From Dipetalonema caudispina (taxonomy: Eukaryota > Nematoda > Chromadorea > Rhabditida > Onchocercidae), in the NCBI GenBank assembly GCA_013365325.1, contig JABVXV010000036.1:62001-126000 (forward strand): a DNA stretch of 64,000 nucleotides, in the 5' to 3' direction. This document shows, one piece after another, positions 40,997-53,649 of the stretch; position 1 is the stretch's first letter; each line of letters starts with the position of its first letter. Below the pieces are notes generated by a model, which was not told where the DNA came from, did not search any database, and saw only the letters and a list, made by a program, of their open reading frames with translations. The position numbers and the translations under genes are program-made.

Positions 40997-41489
40997 AATT
41001 AATATTAAATGTAAATTCAGAAGTTAATTATATTCCTGCTAAGTGCAAATTCATATGAAGTTTCCTTCCATTTTTAAATTAATTATGGAAATTAATAGTT
41101 AAGCATTCAAAAATTATTTCAGGCATTAAAATAGGAGAATTGAAATTGTCACAAAAAATTGTTCGGATCAATTTACAAAATGATTGAATTATCTATTTAC
41201 TAGTTCTGTAAGCTATTAAAATTTCTTTTTTAACACATTAATTAAATTCATTTTCGAAACTGAAAACAATTATCACAGCCAGTAATATTTCATTAAATCA
41301 TTGCATTTAATGAAATATTACTGAATATGATACTGCGATCACTGTAATTAATTCTATTAATAATTAATATTAAATGCAAATTCATAATTTATATATCGCT
41401 GAGTTCAAATTTATGCGAAACATTTTAAGTCATCAATTATAGAAATTCGTCTAGAACAACTATGTGAAATATTTAAAAATTATTTCAAA
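40997..41489. repeat. Diverged direct duplication, about 125 bp, copies 365 bp apart
   Basis: Both copies start with AATTAATATTAAATG and share, in the same order, a GCTRAGTKCAAATTYATRYGAA-like stretch, an AAATTAATTAT/ATCAATTATAG segment and a final AAAATTATTTCA. The similarity is broken by small indels. Confidence 0.55.
41280..41323. repeat. Perfect 19-bp inverted repeat with 6-nt loop
   Basis: Left arm 41280-41298 (CAGTAATATTTCATTAAAT) is the exact reverse complement of right arm 41305-41323; the loop is CATTGC. It lies between two diverged direct copies (40997-41119 and 41362-41489). Confidence 0.9.
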
Positions 41490-44400
41490 CAATTTCTGAA
41501 CATATTGTTCGATGCTATAATCTAACAAATTTTAAGAATTTTCAGCTATATTTAAGAAAATATTTCATATTGGAACATAATGATTATTGCAAACAAGTTA
41601 TGAAAGAAAGAAAACACAAATGATAACCTAAGTTAGCTATCATTATGAATAACATCATGCTGAATGCTAATGACCGGTTTATTATAATTTAATAGCAGTA
41701 TTTTTGTTATGACAATAAATATTTTTGATGATTAATTGTAATTTTTTGAAATTGAATGAATTGTATGTTAAATGATGTTTTAAGTGGGAAAAACAAATTC
41801 CAAATTTGAAATGCTAAAAATGAAATTATTATTTTAATTCCAGCAAGAGTAAAACGTAATTTTGTTTGTTTTGTTTTGAAGCACAACATATTTTCAATTC
41901 AAAAATGACCAATTAATTAAAATTAGAAATATGGCGATATTAGTAAATCACTTAACCTATGGATTAAGGAAAAAAAAAAAAAATGCGCAACTGTCACCGA
42001 AAATTTTCGTTGAGAAATTAATGTTTGAAGACTGTATCATTCGTCATTAATTACAATATGTTTAATGTCTAGTAGTCAATTCAAAAATTTTTCAGATCAA
42101 GAAACGTTGGATAATTGAAGTTGGATCATTATTGATCATCAGTGGAAGAGTGAACTTTCGAAAGTTAAGCTTAAGCAACGATCAAATGCAAAATCTTTGA
42201 CTTATAGCTTTTTGGATTACAATCAATTAAAAATAAAATTAACAAATGAATGAGAGAAATGAATTGAAATGAGTCAAAAAAGGTAAAAGTAAAACTTCAC
42301 TGTGATATATTTTAGCAAATGTTTATTTTGATAAGAAAATCTTTTATGAAATTTTTTTTTCTTTAATAAAATTGATTGTTTGTTGCTCTGAATTTTCCAC
42401 GTTAATATAATAAAATAAATTATAAAATGATTGAGTTCAGCGGAAGAGATGAAAAAAGAAGGAAATTAGGTGCATATTGAAATTATTAGATTTCTTTAAG
42501 AATTTTTGCTAAAAAAAAAAAAAAAAAAAATTTGCATTTCTATATGGTAAATTTTATTTCCACAATTATCAAATGGATATATGTTTATTTAATAAAACTT
42601 TAAATCTGTCATTTTTTTTTTTTAACTTTTCTCATAGAATAATTTATTCCTTAGTATTTACTTCAAAATTTTAAAGTTCACTATAAATTACAAATATTTT
42701 CCTTCTTTTTTTTTTTAGCGATTAAAAAAAAAAGAAAATGAAAAATTATAAATTATTTTGAAAAATTTTATATTTATTCGATTATAGAGAAATGATCTTT
42801 TGGTTGAAAATAATCCTCATATAATTTATATCTTTTTTATTAAATTTTAATTGAAAAAAAAAATGAAGTAAGTGTTATTTGCAAATGTTAACAGTTGTCT
42901 GTACTTTCAATCAACTTATTAGATTAATGAGTATAGCCTATGAAATTTATTTTTTGTTTTACTTCAAAGTTTTTTTTTTTTTTCCTTAATTTATATTTTT
43001 TAAATTTGAAATTTAGAGATATCAAATGAATGCTAAGAAGTTTGCATTTGTATTAAATTACATGGATAAGTTTAAGAAGTAAAGAAAATGAAAATATGAA
43101 GATTGAATCGATAATCTTAAATGGATAGAATTTAATGATAGTAAATGAAAACGTGAAATACGTAATTCTCCTTGTTTGAGTAATTAGTCGAAAAAAAAAA
43201 AAAAAAGTTAAAATTCAACAAAATATAACTCATCGATTTACTTTCAAAATAACTTAACAATTTTTTCAAGTACTACTTCCTGTTGATGAATATTTCTCAT
43301 TGATATTACCCTTAAATAACTATTGTATCACTGTTACTAATTCTTAGAAACAGAGAAAATTAATTGTTATCCGTGAAAATTTGAATGGAAAAAAAATTGA
43401 AAAATGATGACTTTGTTCATTTCAATTTACAAATATTGCATCATTTTCAAAAATAATGCGATATTATTTATATATCTTTTACATTATTAGTTCTTTGTTA
43501 AAAAAAAAAAGAAAAAAAAATTTTAAATTAAATTTTTGCTAAGAAAATTTTACAAATATCATTGTGGAATAGAATGATGAAAATGTTTGTTGTGGTAAAA
43601 ATGTTAGTAATGAAGAAAAGATGGTTGCGAGGCAACCGATTAATTTAAAATGTATAGATTGGTAGAGTAATAGTAAAGTTTAGTTTTCAATTAGATTTAA
43701 TCGATTTCAAACTAATACTGCTACGGAAATTAAACATATGACATTAATTTCAACAGCAGAAATGAATGAAGCAAAGGATAGTTTTTTCTTTTTTTCTTTT
43801 TTTTTAATTGAAATTGTATAAAATTGAAGTTGGAAATTTTAACATTTTGCGGGAAATGTCAACAACCAATAAATATCAATAAATATGTAATAAATGTATT
43901 TAAGAAGAAAACATTGTTTTTATATTTGGCCGATGTGAAAAGTTTAAAAGTTACTTGTATCTAAATGTAACACATCATTTCAATTCGACAATTTCATCAT
44001 TATTGATATTATTCGCCAGAATTGTTGTAAAATATCGTTTTGAAAGAATTGAGAATTAATTGATTACGAAATTGTAACTTCTCTAGAAAGAGCATTAAAA
44101 AAGAAGAAAAAATTTGAAAATTTCTACGTTTTATATCAAATTTGGAAAATTTTAAACAGAAGAAATTGTATCCGATAAATTGAATGAATAAATTTCAGTA
44201 AATTTTTACTATTTCAAAACTTTTCAAATAATTTAACGATAAAGAGGAAGAAGAAATGAAGTAAAAATGGTACGGAACGAAATGCGTAAAGAGACGTTTT
44301 CATAATCGTTAGTTAAATCATGAAATTTTTTTTTTTTTTTTTGAATTTTCTTTTTTTTTTTTTTTTTTTGTAAAATGGAAGAGATATAGAAAGGAAGAGG

Positions 44401-45306
44401 AAGAGATGGCACTTGTTGACAGCATTCTATGAAAAATGTACTCCAAAAAAAAAAAAACGCCCAAAAAGGATGTTTATTCAGCTACTGATGACAATGTTTG
44501 ATTATTAATCGTTCAATATCTATCAAAAGTGTCACCTATAAAATTTCACCCTTAACCCCTTCATCCTTCGTCTTTTACTTTAACATAAATTTATTTATGT
44601 CTGACATAAAATCAAATTAAAAATTAAATTTAAATCCTTTCGGTAGGGTAAGTATTTTTGACAACTTAAGCGTCATTGACATTGTTAACCTTTTTTTTTT
44701 TTGCTAATCAAATACTAAAAGAGAGTTTGATTGGGAAATTCAAATGTGTTCTGTCACTTTGATGCCATCTTTTGGTTCTTTTCAAGTTGTAAAATATGCC
44801 AAACATTGGAGAGACTTTATTGACACACTAAACCAACAAATATTTTTGCATTTAATTACTTCAGCATTTGATAATACATTAATTAAAATAATGCTTATTC
44901 ATTATCTTAATTTACATATCATTCCATTCACATTGATCTTGATTATTTCAAAACGATCAGTTGCTGCCACTGATCATTAACGAAACACATAGAGAACATT
45001 TCCTAAGCTAAACAGAATTATCCAAAAATTAATTGCTAATTAATTTCACATGATCATAGCTTGAATTCATTGCCATTCAGAAGCAGTTAAGGTTATCGAG
45101 CACATCTTCATTCTGTTACATTGACCTTTTCTTATGTCGTCAATTAAAACTGGACAGATGATATCATTGCGATATTGTCATCTAAAAAAAAAAAAAAAAA
45201 AAAAAAAAGAAAAATGACAACAGCAATTTTTGTCGATCCTTTATTCAAATTTTAATTACATTTGAGAATAAACAGAAGAATGATAGTATCTCAATTTGCT
45301 TATTAA

Positions 45307-47984
45307 ATGTGGCAACAAGCGGTTGTAATATACGCACTTCTTCTGTTCAAAACAAAAGCTCATTTTGTACGATCAGCTAATTATAACAACAAAGGTTTGA
45401 ATAATCGATCTATAACTGATTGCACTGTGATGACTGATTGATTGATTGATTAACTGGAAGGCTTCGAAGAGAAATCTTGTCGTCTAGCAATTTTTGGAAA
45501 GTGCATTTCAATGGTTATCATTTTCAGAATCTTCATGGATAAATATTTCGACTTTCGCTGCACTAATGCATATTACAGTCAATTTTCAGATACTTTTCCG
45601 ATAATCGTAGAAGCGTTAGACAATGGTATCATGAAGAAAGTAAGATTAAAATCGGATGAATCAGATTCTTGGCAATTAACGACAACTAATACACACATTT
45701 ATCAGACATTCAGACAAAAACAACACAATAATAATCATCCGATTTTGGAGCAGAAATTGCAACATCAACGTAAACGAAATAAAAGAATGATCATAAGTAA
45801 GTCTTCCACATTGTTTAATAACTTTAATTCATTTATATTATATCATTAGCATACAAATATTGCAATAATTCTAAAATATTTACTTATTCATTTAAGTACA
45901 TTTGGATGAAACAACAAACACAACAATGGGTAAGTAAATTCTTTAATTAATTGAAATTATCATTTTGCTTACTCTATCTTTCTATATAGGTTTAGATGAT
46001 AATTTTCCCATGATAAGATTAACCTATCGAAGATGGCATTAAATCGTTCATTCATATAATTTCATGAATATATTTCAATTCGTTGTTAATTTAAGAAATT
46101 GAAACAAATTAAATTGCCGAAAATATCGGCCAATCAAACTGTTAATTTTTGAATTTCCTCTCAAATTTTTCATAATTCCGGAATGAATTAAAAAGCAAAA
46201 ACTTGACTAACTGTCAAGAAATTCTGGATCGCATGATAAATCTGTAGCTTAAATCCTAAATTCTAATGAGATTCAATATTTCTACTTTCATTTATTGCTG
46301 ATAATAGTCACTACTTCAGAGGAGAATAAAAATGAAGTAAAATCTACAACTATCTCAGATATAAGCCATATCTTTTATGGCTAAAGTAATTTAATTATTG
46401 GTTATTTGTTAATTTTGACTTATGTTTGATAACAAAATTTGTTTTTTATGAAAAATTCCTTGGAGACGAAGCAATATTTTGTATATTATGAAACATTAAT
46501 ACTGAAACATTCTAACTAACGATGCTTGTAAATAAATCTTATTTTTGTTGAATTTTGCTCCTTCATTAATCATCATGTCATTTTGTAAATGTGATTAATT
46601 GAAATTTCGACAAATTTCACAGTAGTCAAATTATGCATTATTAAATGAAATGAAATTATTTCTAATTAGAACTGCAATTTACACTACGACAGTATCCGAT
46701 TTAGCAGTTCCGTAAAACCCGCTGTCGATACATTGTTTAACTTTAAGCTATGATTTGTGGAATTTTTACTTTTACGATCAAACCAATCCAACATATCGAA
46801 AATAATTTCCATAATAGCTTCATGTTAATATCATTTCACTAATTGATTGTAATCTTTCTATTTGAAACAAATCTAACTATCATATTCAGTAGTTATTGAT
46901 TGATATGATATAAGCTATCTTCAGGAAACGATAAAATATCATCCAACCGGACAGAAGGCGAATCTTCTATCAATATCACAAGCAATGAGAATATTACAAT
47001 GATGGTATGCAATTTTTCGAATTTCTCATTCAGTTCTTCAAAGAATGATTGAATTAAAAATGAATTCAACAGAAATCCAGAATGAGAAGGAATGTGATAA
47101 TGGATTGGCTAGAAAATGTAATTAACAGAAAACATTTTACCTAATAGTTGATGAAATAAAATTTGATATTACATAGAGAACGAATAATTCATGATGTTTA
47201 TTTTAAATTGATTTTGAATTAATTCATTAATTACGCAGATATTTAGAATAAATCTCTACTTTCATAAATATTGAATTAAAAAAAAAAAGAATAACATATT
47301 TTAGATGATATCGGATGTGAAAAAATCCTCTATTACTCCAAGTAAGTTCCAAATTAATTACTCAAATTATTTTCTTAACTTTTCGAATAATTTACTTAAA
47401 ACTTACTTTTTCTACAACGAAATTCGATTATAACTTATGATCTTTATTCTACGGATGAAGGAAGTATCATTGCAAAGATATATGCACAGAAGCAATAACT
47501 GATAATTTCTAAAACCGGATTATCTAATTTCAATTAGGCTATTCTATGATTTTAAGAACTTAGTTGATTCAAAATAGTAAAGAAAATATGATTAGGAAAT
47601 TCTACCAGAAAATATTTTAAATTATTATCAATTGTATATTAAGTCTCAAATTGAACAAAAAACAATATAAAATATGAAGTACGAAATGTTTGAATTTCAG
47701 TGCAATTTTAAAATCTGAGTGAAAAAAAAATCTTAGAAAAATGAATATAATGAATAGGAAGCGAAATTATAATTGAATAAAATTTAAATTTTTTCAAATT
47801 CTGTTATTTTATTTTTCTTCTTTTTTTGAAATTATGGAAATTTGTAGTGGGAACAGTATTGATATTAATGAGTGTTACAACGATATTAACAATAATTTTG
47901 ACCTATACATTGGTCATTTATATCACCGAAAAGAGATTATTCACAGAAAGACAAATAGCTATGCAATTAATTCCAATCGAATAA
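45307..47984 (+). CDS. Type I single-pass membrane protein from micro-exons, nematode orphan
   Basis: Six exons joined by phase: 45307-45394, 45461-45796, 45897-45929 (33 nt), 46925-47004 (80 nt), 47305-47341 (37 nt), 47848-47984. The total of 711 nt gives 236 aa. Residues 1 to about 20 are a signal peptide (MWQQAVVIYALLLFKTKAHF). The ectodomain has three cysteines close together (KSCRLAIFGKC, FDFRCTN), a basic stretch ending HQRKRNKRM that could be a furin-like site, and a Ser/Thr/Asn-rich stalk with N-glycosylation sites (NTT, NRT, NIT). A membrane segment (GTVLILMSVTTILTIILTYT) follows, then a short basic tail ending QLIPIE. Family not recognised. The acceptor of exon 2 (CTGGAAG) is weak, and the third to fifth exons rest mainly on phase and composition. 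Confidence 0.6.
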
Positions 47985-49051
47985 GTAATTCAATCAATAA
48001 GTCTTCATTTTTATTTTGTTCATTTTTGTAAACTTTTAATAAACAGTTTTGATTTCAATTCTTCTAATTTACAAAATAGGCCATAAAACGACGATATGAA
48101 AAAAATTTACTGCATGACATACATAAGGAAGAGAAATAGGTTAATAATTAACTTCAAGATAAGAAAAAAAAAAGGTTAATAATTAGGTTTAATTGTGAAG
48201 AGTGAAATATACTTAAAAGTAAGTATTGATTGAGAAACTAAAACCTAATAAGACGTGAAATCTACTACTAACAATTTATTCCTTCTAATATTTTTGCTAA
48301 ATGGATCTGATCAACTAATCAGCACTTTATCTTATGCATATAATATAACTTTTGACCTCTATTGCTATATTATTCACAAATACAACTTATTACAACTTAT
48401 CAAAATCATTTTTTAAAATTTCAAGGGATGTTTTAGCTCCATTGTAACAGTAAAAAAAAAAAAGAAAAAATGAAAAACTAGGCTGAACTCATTAATCATT
48501 AGAGTTCAATCCTAATTTATTCATTTCTTCCACTTACAATCAAACGATTTGTTTACTTTCTCATAGACATAACTAAGTGATAAGTTAACATCTATCAATT
48601 ATTGATGATAGTAACAATTTCTTCTTCCACTTGTCGAATTTCAATTTTTCCTTTGTCCTTCACAAAATTTCAACAACACCATCCATTAGGTGACAATTTT
48701 GTTTCCTTCATTGATTTTCAATCTGTCTAAAAATGTGTCCTTAAAATATTTCATCACAATTACTTCTTTTCTAGCAAAATTTAGAATACATGAAAATAAT
48801 TTTTAATGATCGAATATGATTTTCCTTACAAGAACTCTTTCACCTTTGACCTACTCTTACGTAAAATGTTAAACTATTTGTGCAATTTGCATTACTAATC
48901 TTCTGTCCTCTTAGATTGTAAAAATTTTGTCTTTAATAAATAACAGTATCGCACAATTTTGCGCTTTACTAATTAAATTTACTATTAATCTGAAAAATAT
49001 GTAGGAATTTTTGAATCACTAATTTAAAAGCGTTAAATTTGTCCTAATTTC

Positions 49052-49111
<60 letters not shown>

Positions 49112-49694
49112 CATTTATTTCCAAAGTCAATGACAAAAATATATCGCAATAATTCCTACATTTCAAGCCTTTTTCTTTTTTTTTTTTCTTCAATGAAATA
49201 TTTTACATAAAAATCGTTTATGTAATTGTTATTTGCAAGAAATTGCCCTGTAATAGATAATTATAGAAATTATTTAATTAGTCATTTCAGGTATTACTCA
49301 ACAAAAGAAATAGGAATAGAAAGTTTGAGCAGAATATATTAATGCAAATTTCTGTAGAGGAAAAATCCCAATTAAAAAATAATTGGAAAATTAAAGGAAA
49401 AAATTAAGGATTAATGATAACAAGGATGAATAATAATACTAGATGACCTTCAATAACCTTTGTTTACAGTTATTAAATGCTGGATTAAATTTGAATCATT
49501 TTAAAGACAATCTAATCTTCAAATGTTCTTTACTGGTGAATTTCGAATATTATGTCTCATTTATCATATCAATACCGGAAGATCATTCCGGTATGCTACT
49601 AAAAGATCATTTCACTGCTTAATGAAACAAAACAAATTGCACAGTGATAAGCACTGCTAGAAGCTATTATTTCAACAAAAGTTATTCATATGAG
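47985..49694. other. Intergenic region with a CA microsatellite
   Basis: AT-rich with (CA)24 at 49061-49108. A near-repeat of AAGGTTAATAATTA occurs near 48138 and 48172. No gene supported. Confidence 0.5.
49061..49108. repeat. (CA)24 microsatellite
   Basis: Perfect CA run, 24 units, preceded by CATACATA. Confidence 0.97.
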
Positions 49695-52638
49695 ATGTTG
49701 CAGATCAACAGAAGATTTCCGTATCTGCAAATGATAAGAGTAAAATTTATTAGAATTTGGGCTTTAATCATTATCATTTTTCTGTGGATTTATGGCCATA
49801 GAAAGTTATGTAATTTTTCCATCAAGCATGAAATTTCTGCATTAAATTCTGATTTTCAACAATCTTCATCATCATTTGTGAAAGGATTAGAATTTCGTTA
49901 TGCATGGTACAAAATCAATCAATATGGGAAGGATTTTCAACCATTCTGGTATTTAATTGAACCAGCAGTATGTAAAAGTATGTGCTAGAAAAATTGGAAT
50001 TTATTTTGAGTAAAGTAATTTTGGATGAATTATCTGAAATTTAACAATTAATGAATTTTGTCTCATTCAGTCATATTTACAATTGTTAAAGTGAGGAATT
50101 CAGCAATCAATTTTCCATCACTTCAGGATCATTTTGGAATATCTTAACCTTTTTTGCATGTTATAGTATCAGTCAGTTTTTGAAATTCTTCTGAAAAATT
50201 GATTCCAGATAACCTATAAATTTCATTCTCTTTCAATGAAAGGATTAAATTTGTAAAATTCTTAGAGTACTATTTAATTTCTTGTAACTTCACAAAAGAT
50301 CTTACAAAAAGTTTTGTTTACTGAATTTGATTATCTGAGAAAAACAAAAAAAAAAAAAAAAAGGTGTAACACAAACAGAAGTACAATTATTTTATTTTCA
50401 GAAAAAAAGCATGCAACGATACTTTTGTATTTAGCAGTAACACCGGACAGGAACGGTTTTTTGATCCGAAATTTGATTAGAAATACTTGGGCAACAGAAG
50501 CTAAATTTAATGGGATTGAGGTACTTAATTTTCCTAACAATATTACCACTTTATTGTGCTTAGAAGATTTTAAATAATAGGAAATGAATAGAAATTCGAA
50601 AGAGAATTACAAATAAAATAATAGGAAATGAATAGAAATTCGGAAGAGAATTACAAATAAAACAATTAATTTACAATCATAGAAATGATCAGATTATATT
50701 ATATATATGGGAATCAAATTGTTTCCTTCAGTGAAATTCAATTATTTTCTTTTGAATTTATGCTAACCTGAAAGATTTCAAATTAATTCAGGTAATCTTT
50801 TCAATTGGTATCAAAACAGAAGCACAACTCTATCAAATGAATAATACCGATACTATTTTTAAAGAAAATATGCAGTTTCATGATATTTTGCTAGCAAATT
50901 TTGTTGACAGGTATCATAGTCCTTTTTTGCATAAATTTCAAAAATTACTTTTTTTTTCCTTAAATGAATTAATTTATGTTTAGAAGAGAAAAAAACTGTT
51001 TAAATTTGAATAATTAATTAACTGAACAGACAACTCAGAAAAAAAGGCAAGTGGAGTAATTGTATATACTAATAATTAATTAACAACAATCTTATCGCTT
51101 TTTTTTAATTAGTTCAAATTAAACGTATCTCATTTATAAAAATAAGTTATTACCGATATTTATGATATTATTATCATATTATTCTACATCAAAAATATTC
51201 GAGCGATGCACTCATAATTTCTGTTTCGTATATCGTTAAAAAAAAAAAAAAAAAATGAGAAAATTTTAGATGGGAAAATTTATTGTTGAAATGGTGGAGT
51301 AATAATTATTATCATAGTTCACGATGTTCACAGATTCCATTGATGGCTAGTATGGATTCAGATGCTGTATTATTTGGTGAAAATTTAAAAAAATTACTCG
51401 ATAATTCGAGTAATATTTTTGATGGATATTTAGGTTGCACGGTGAATATTTTGGATAAATCACACTATCAATCATTTTTCTTCAAATAGCACCAATAAAG
51501 GTCAAATTTTTTCTTTATCATTTTAATATACTTTTAATTTTTGAACTTATTTTAGTTGAAATAATATTATTTTGAAGATACTTTCAAAACAACCGATCAT
51601 ACGTGATACTTCCGATCGATATTACGTGAACGAATTGCAATGGCCTGGGGATATATTTCCTGATTATTGCAGTGGAACGATGATTATTGAAAATGTTCAG
51701 GTAAAAATAAAAACGAAAAATAAAAAATAAAAGAAAATATATCAATATATTTCATCAATTACAACAATTTCATCAAATAATAAACTGAAATTGATAATAT
51801 AAATTAAATATTAACTATAGACATGCAAAAAAATTTCAAATGTGATACCACAACTTGGTATTCATTACATTACCGGATTTCGAATTTTCGATGTTCTTAC
51901 TGGACCAATTGCTCAAGTAAGTTATCTTACTCAATTAATATTTAATTTTTTATATTAAGTTATCTTATTTTAGAAACAATTTTATTACTACAACATTTAC
52001 ACTTTATGATAACATACTCATTTGATAATCTCTTAAGAAAAAAAAAAAAAAAAAAAAAAAAATTGTTAGGCAGCTGGATTAAAGCTTCAAAATCTACCTG
52101 GAATACAACCTTGGTTACCGGTAGATGATATTTGTCATTCGCTTATTCTTCTCATTCATCCAATAGAAGCGGAAAAATTAGCTTCTTTCTTCTATTACAG
52201 GTTAATATATTTAATTTTAAATTTAGCATTTGTAATTTAAATGATTGACGTAAAGTATATACTATACGTAAGTGTACATAAAAGTTATTGAACGTAACTA
52301 ATTACATCAAACATTTTTCTCTCATTTAACGTAATAATATGAATTGATTATGAGTTTACATTTGCATATTCTCTTTTATTCTAACTAATTAATGAAATTT
52401 TTTTTCCTTCCCTACTTTCCCGATCCGTTGATGATATATTCCTCTTTCAATAATAATAATTCATTTCTTTTCGAATTTTTTCAAATAGTTTCATTATCAA
52501 TAATAATGGTTTCCTGTTTTTTTTTTTCCTCGAAACAGACAGCGATGTTGCAGTGGATACGATAACTATCGCAAATGTCCATTTAATGGGACAATCAATT
52601 CCAATTTTATGTTATCATATTCAGGTACATTGAAATAA
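49695..52638 (+). CDS. GT31 family beta-1,3-galactosyltransferase-like protein
   Basis: Golgi type II glycosyltransferase that would add beta-1,3-linked galactose or GlcNAc to glycans. Exons 49695-49977, 50402-50520, 50792-50910, 51270-51441, 51578-51700, 51821-51916, 52070-52200, 52539-52638 give 380 aa. After a basic N-terminus comes a membrane anchor (IWALIIIIFLWIYG). Family motifs: RNLIRNTW (the IRxTW box), FSIG in place of the usual FLLG, MDSDAVLF in the position of the DxD metal site, and WPGDIFPDYCSGTMIIEN matching the YPxYxxG box. The C-terminus is Cys-rich (QRCCSGYDNYRKC). An in-frame upstream GTG is not used as start because it is not ATG. The last exon may instead splice at its GTACAT to a segment at 53220, replacing the final three residues. 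Confidence 0.88.
50572..50659. repeat. Two-copy tandem repeat, 44-nt unit
   Basis: 50572-50615 is repeated at 50616-50659 with two substitutions, in the intron after GT31 exon 2. Confidence 0.9.
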
Positions 52639-53649
52639 TAATTATTATATACTTCATTTTCGCTCATCAATTAAATCATAAAATTCATAAAAATTATGAA
52701 ATTATGAAGTAAATATATATGAAATGTAGCTGTAAAAGTATAAGTCCTGATGGAAAACATCAAATTTTATGTAATTTTTTTGAGTAAAAAAAAAATAAGG
52801 AAGACGAAGATTAAATGATAGGCAATTTTTTTTTTTTTCAAAAGAAAAAAAAAAAATTGAGTGGGTGGAAATTTTTGTTAGGCTAAAATAGATGGAAAAA
52901 TGACAGATGCCAGAAGAAAAATTGTCATTTCAGAATGATTCGGCAATGTAAACACAGTTATTAGAGCGCTTTTGGATTCAGATATTCCGTATCCGTACTG
53001 AAAATAAGAATACCCGAGAGAATTAACCGTTGGAAAAGTTTTCTATTTTTTCTTTTTTTTTTTTTTTTTTTCTTCTTGCAAACATCCATTAAAAGACATC
53101 TATTTTCCGACAATTTTAAAAAATAAAAATATAATAATCTTTTTAAAAAAATACATTTTCTGTATTAAACTTTAACTGATTTATTATTTTACTGATAATG
53201 ATTTTTTGGTTATATTTAGCAAAAATGCATAAATCTATCTCTGAAAATTATAATGATGAAGTTGATAGTTTGATTCAATTTTTCTTTTGCAATGTATAAA
53301 ATGAAATTAGTAGGATATCTTTGAACTATCCGATACTTTAATATCATACTTATGAAAATTTCTTTAAAAAAAAACCCCACATTTTAGTAAATAATTCATT
53401 TCATTATAATAAATCTAATCCATTTCCGATTGAAATTCCATTCAAAATACTTGGTTGATAATAAAAAGGGCAGCTTTTGAAATCAAAAGAAAGAAAAAAA
53501 AAGAAAAAGTAAGAGTAACGAAAAAGTTGTAGAAGCATTATGAAGTAAGAAGTAATGAAATGTACATAACAATTAAATTAATAATAATTGCATATTTGTA
53601 AATGAAAATTAATGCAGTAAAAAATTAATCAATTTATGTTAGGTTTAAA
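52639..53649. other. Convergent intergenic region
   Basis: AT-rich. A small segment at 53220-53299 follows a TATATTTAG acceptor and encodes MHKSISENYNDEV and a stop; it could be an alternative last exon of the GT31 gene. Nothing else. Confidence 0.4.

Larger units (their letters stand above)
40969..45306. other. Gene-poor AT-rich region with a duplicated block and hairpin
   Basis: About 4.3 kb without a supportable gene. It carries many poly-A/poly-T tracts (for example around 44328-44342, 44351-44369 and 45185-45208). The segment 40997-41119 resembles 41362-41489, with a 19-bp inverted repeat between them. A 78-codon ORF at 44744 has no supporting evidence. Confidence 0.5.

Noticed and set aside
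44744..44980. 78-codon plus ORF
   Set aside because: Random hydrophobic composition in AT-rich DNA, with no acceptor, donor or partner exon.
45511..45849. ORF starting at ATG 45511 as a stand-alone gene
   Set aside because: The frame extends upstream through a Cys-containing stretch that joins in phase to a signal-peptide exon, so the ATG is internal.
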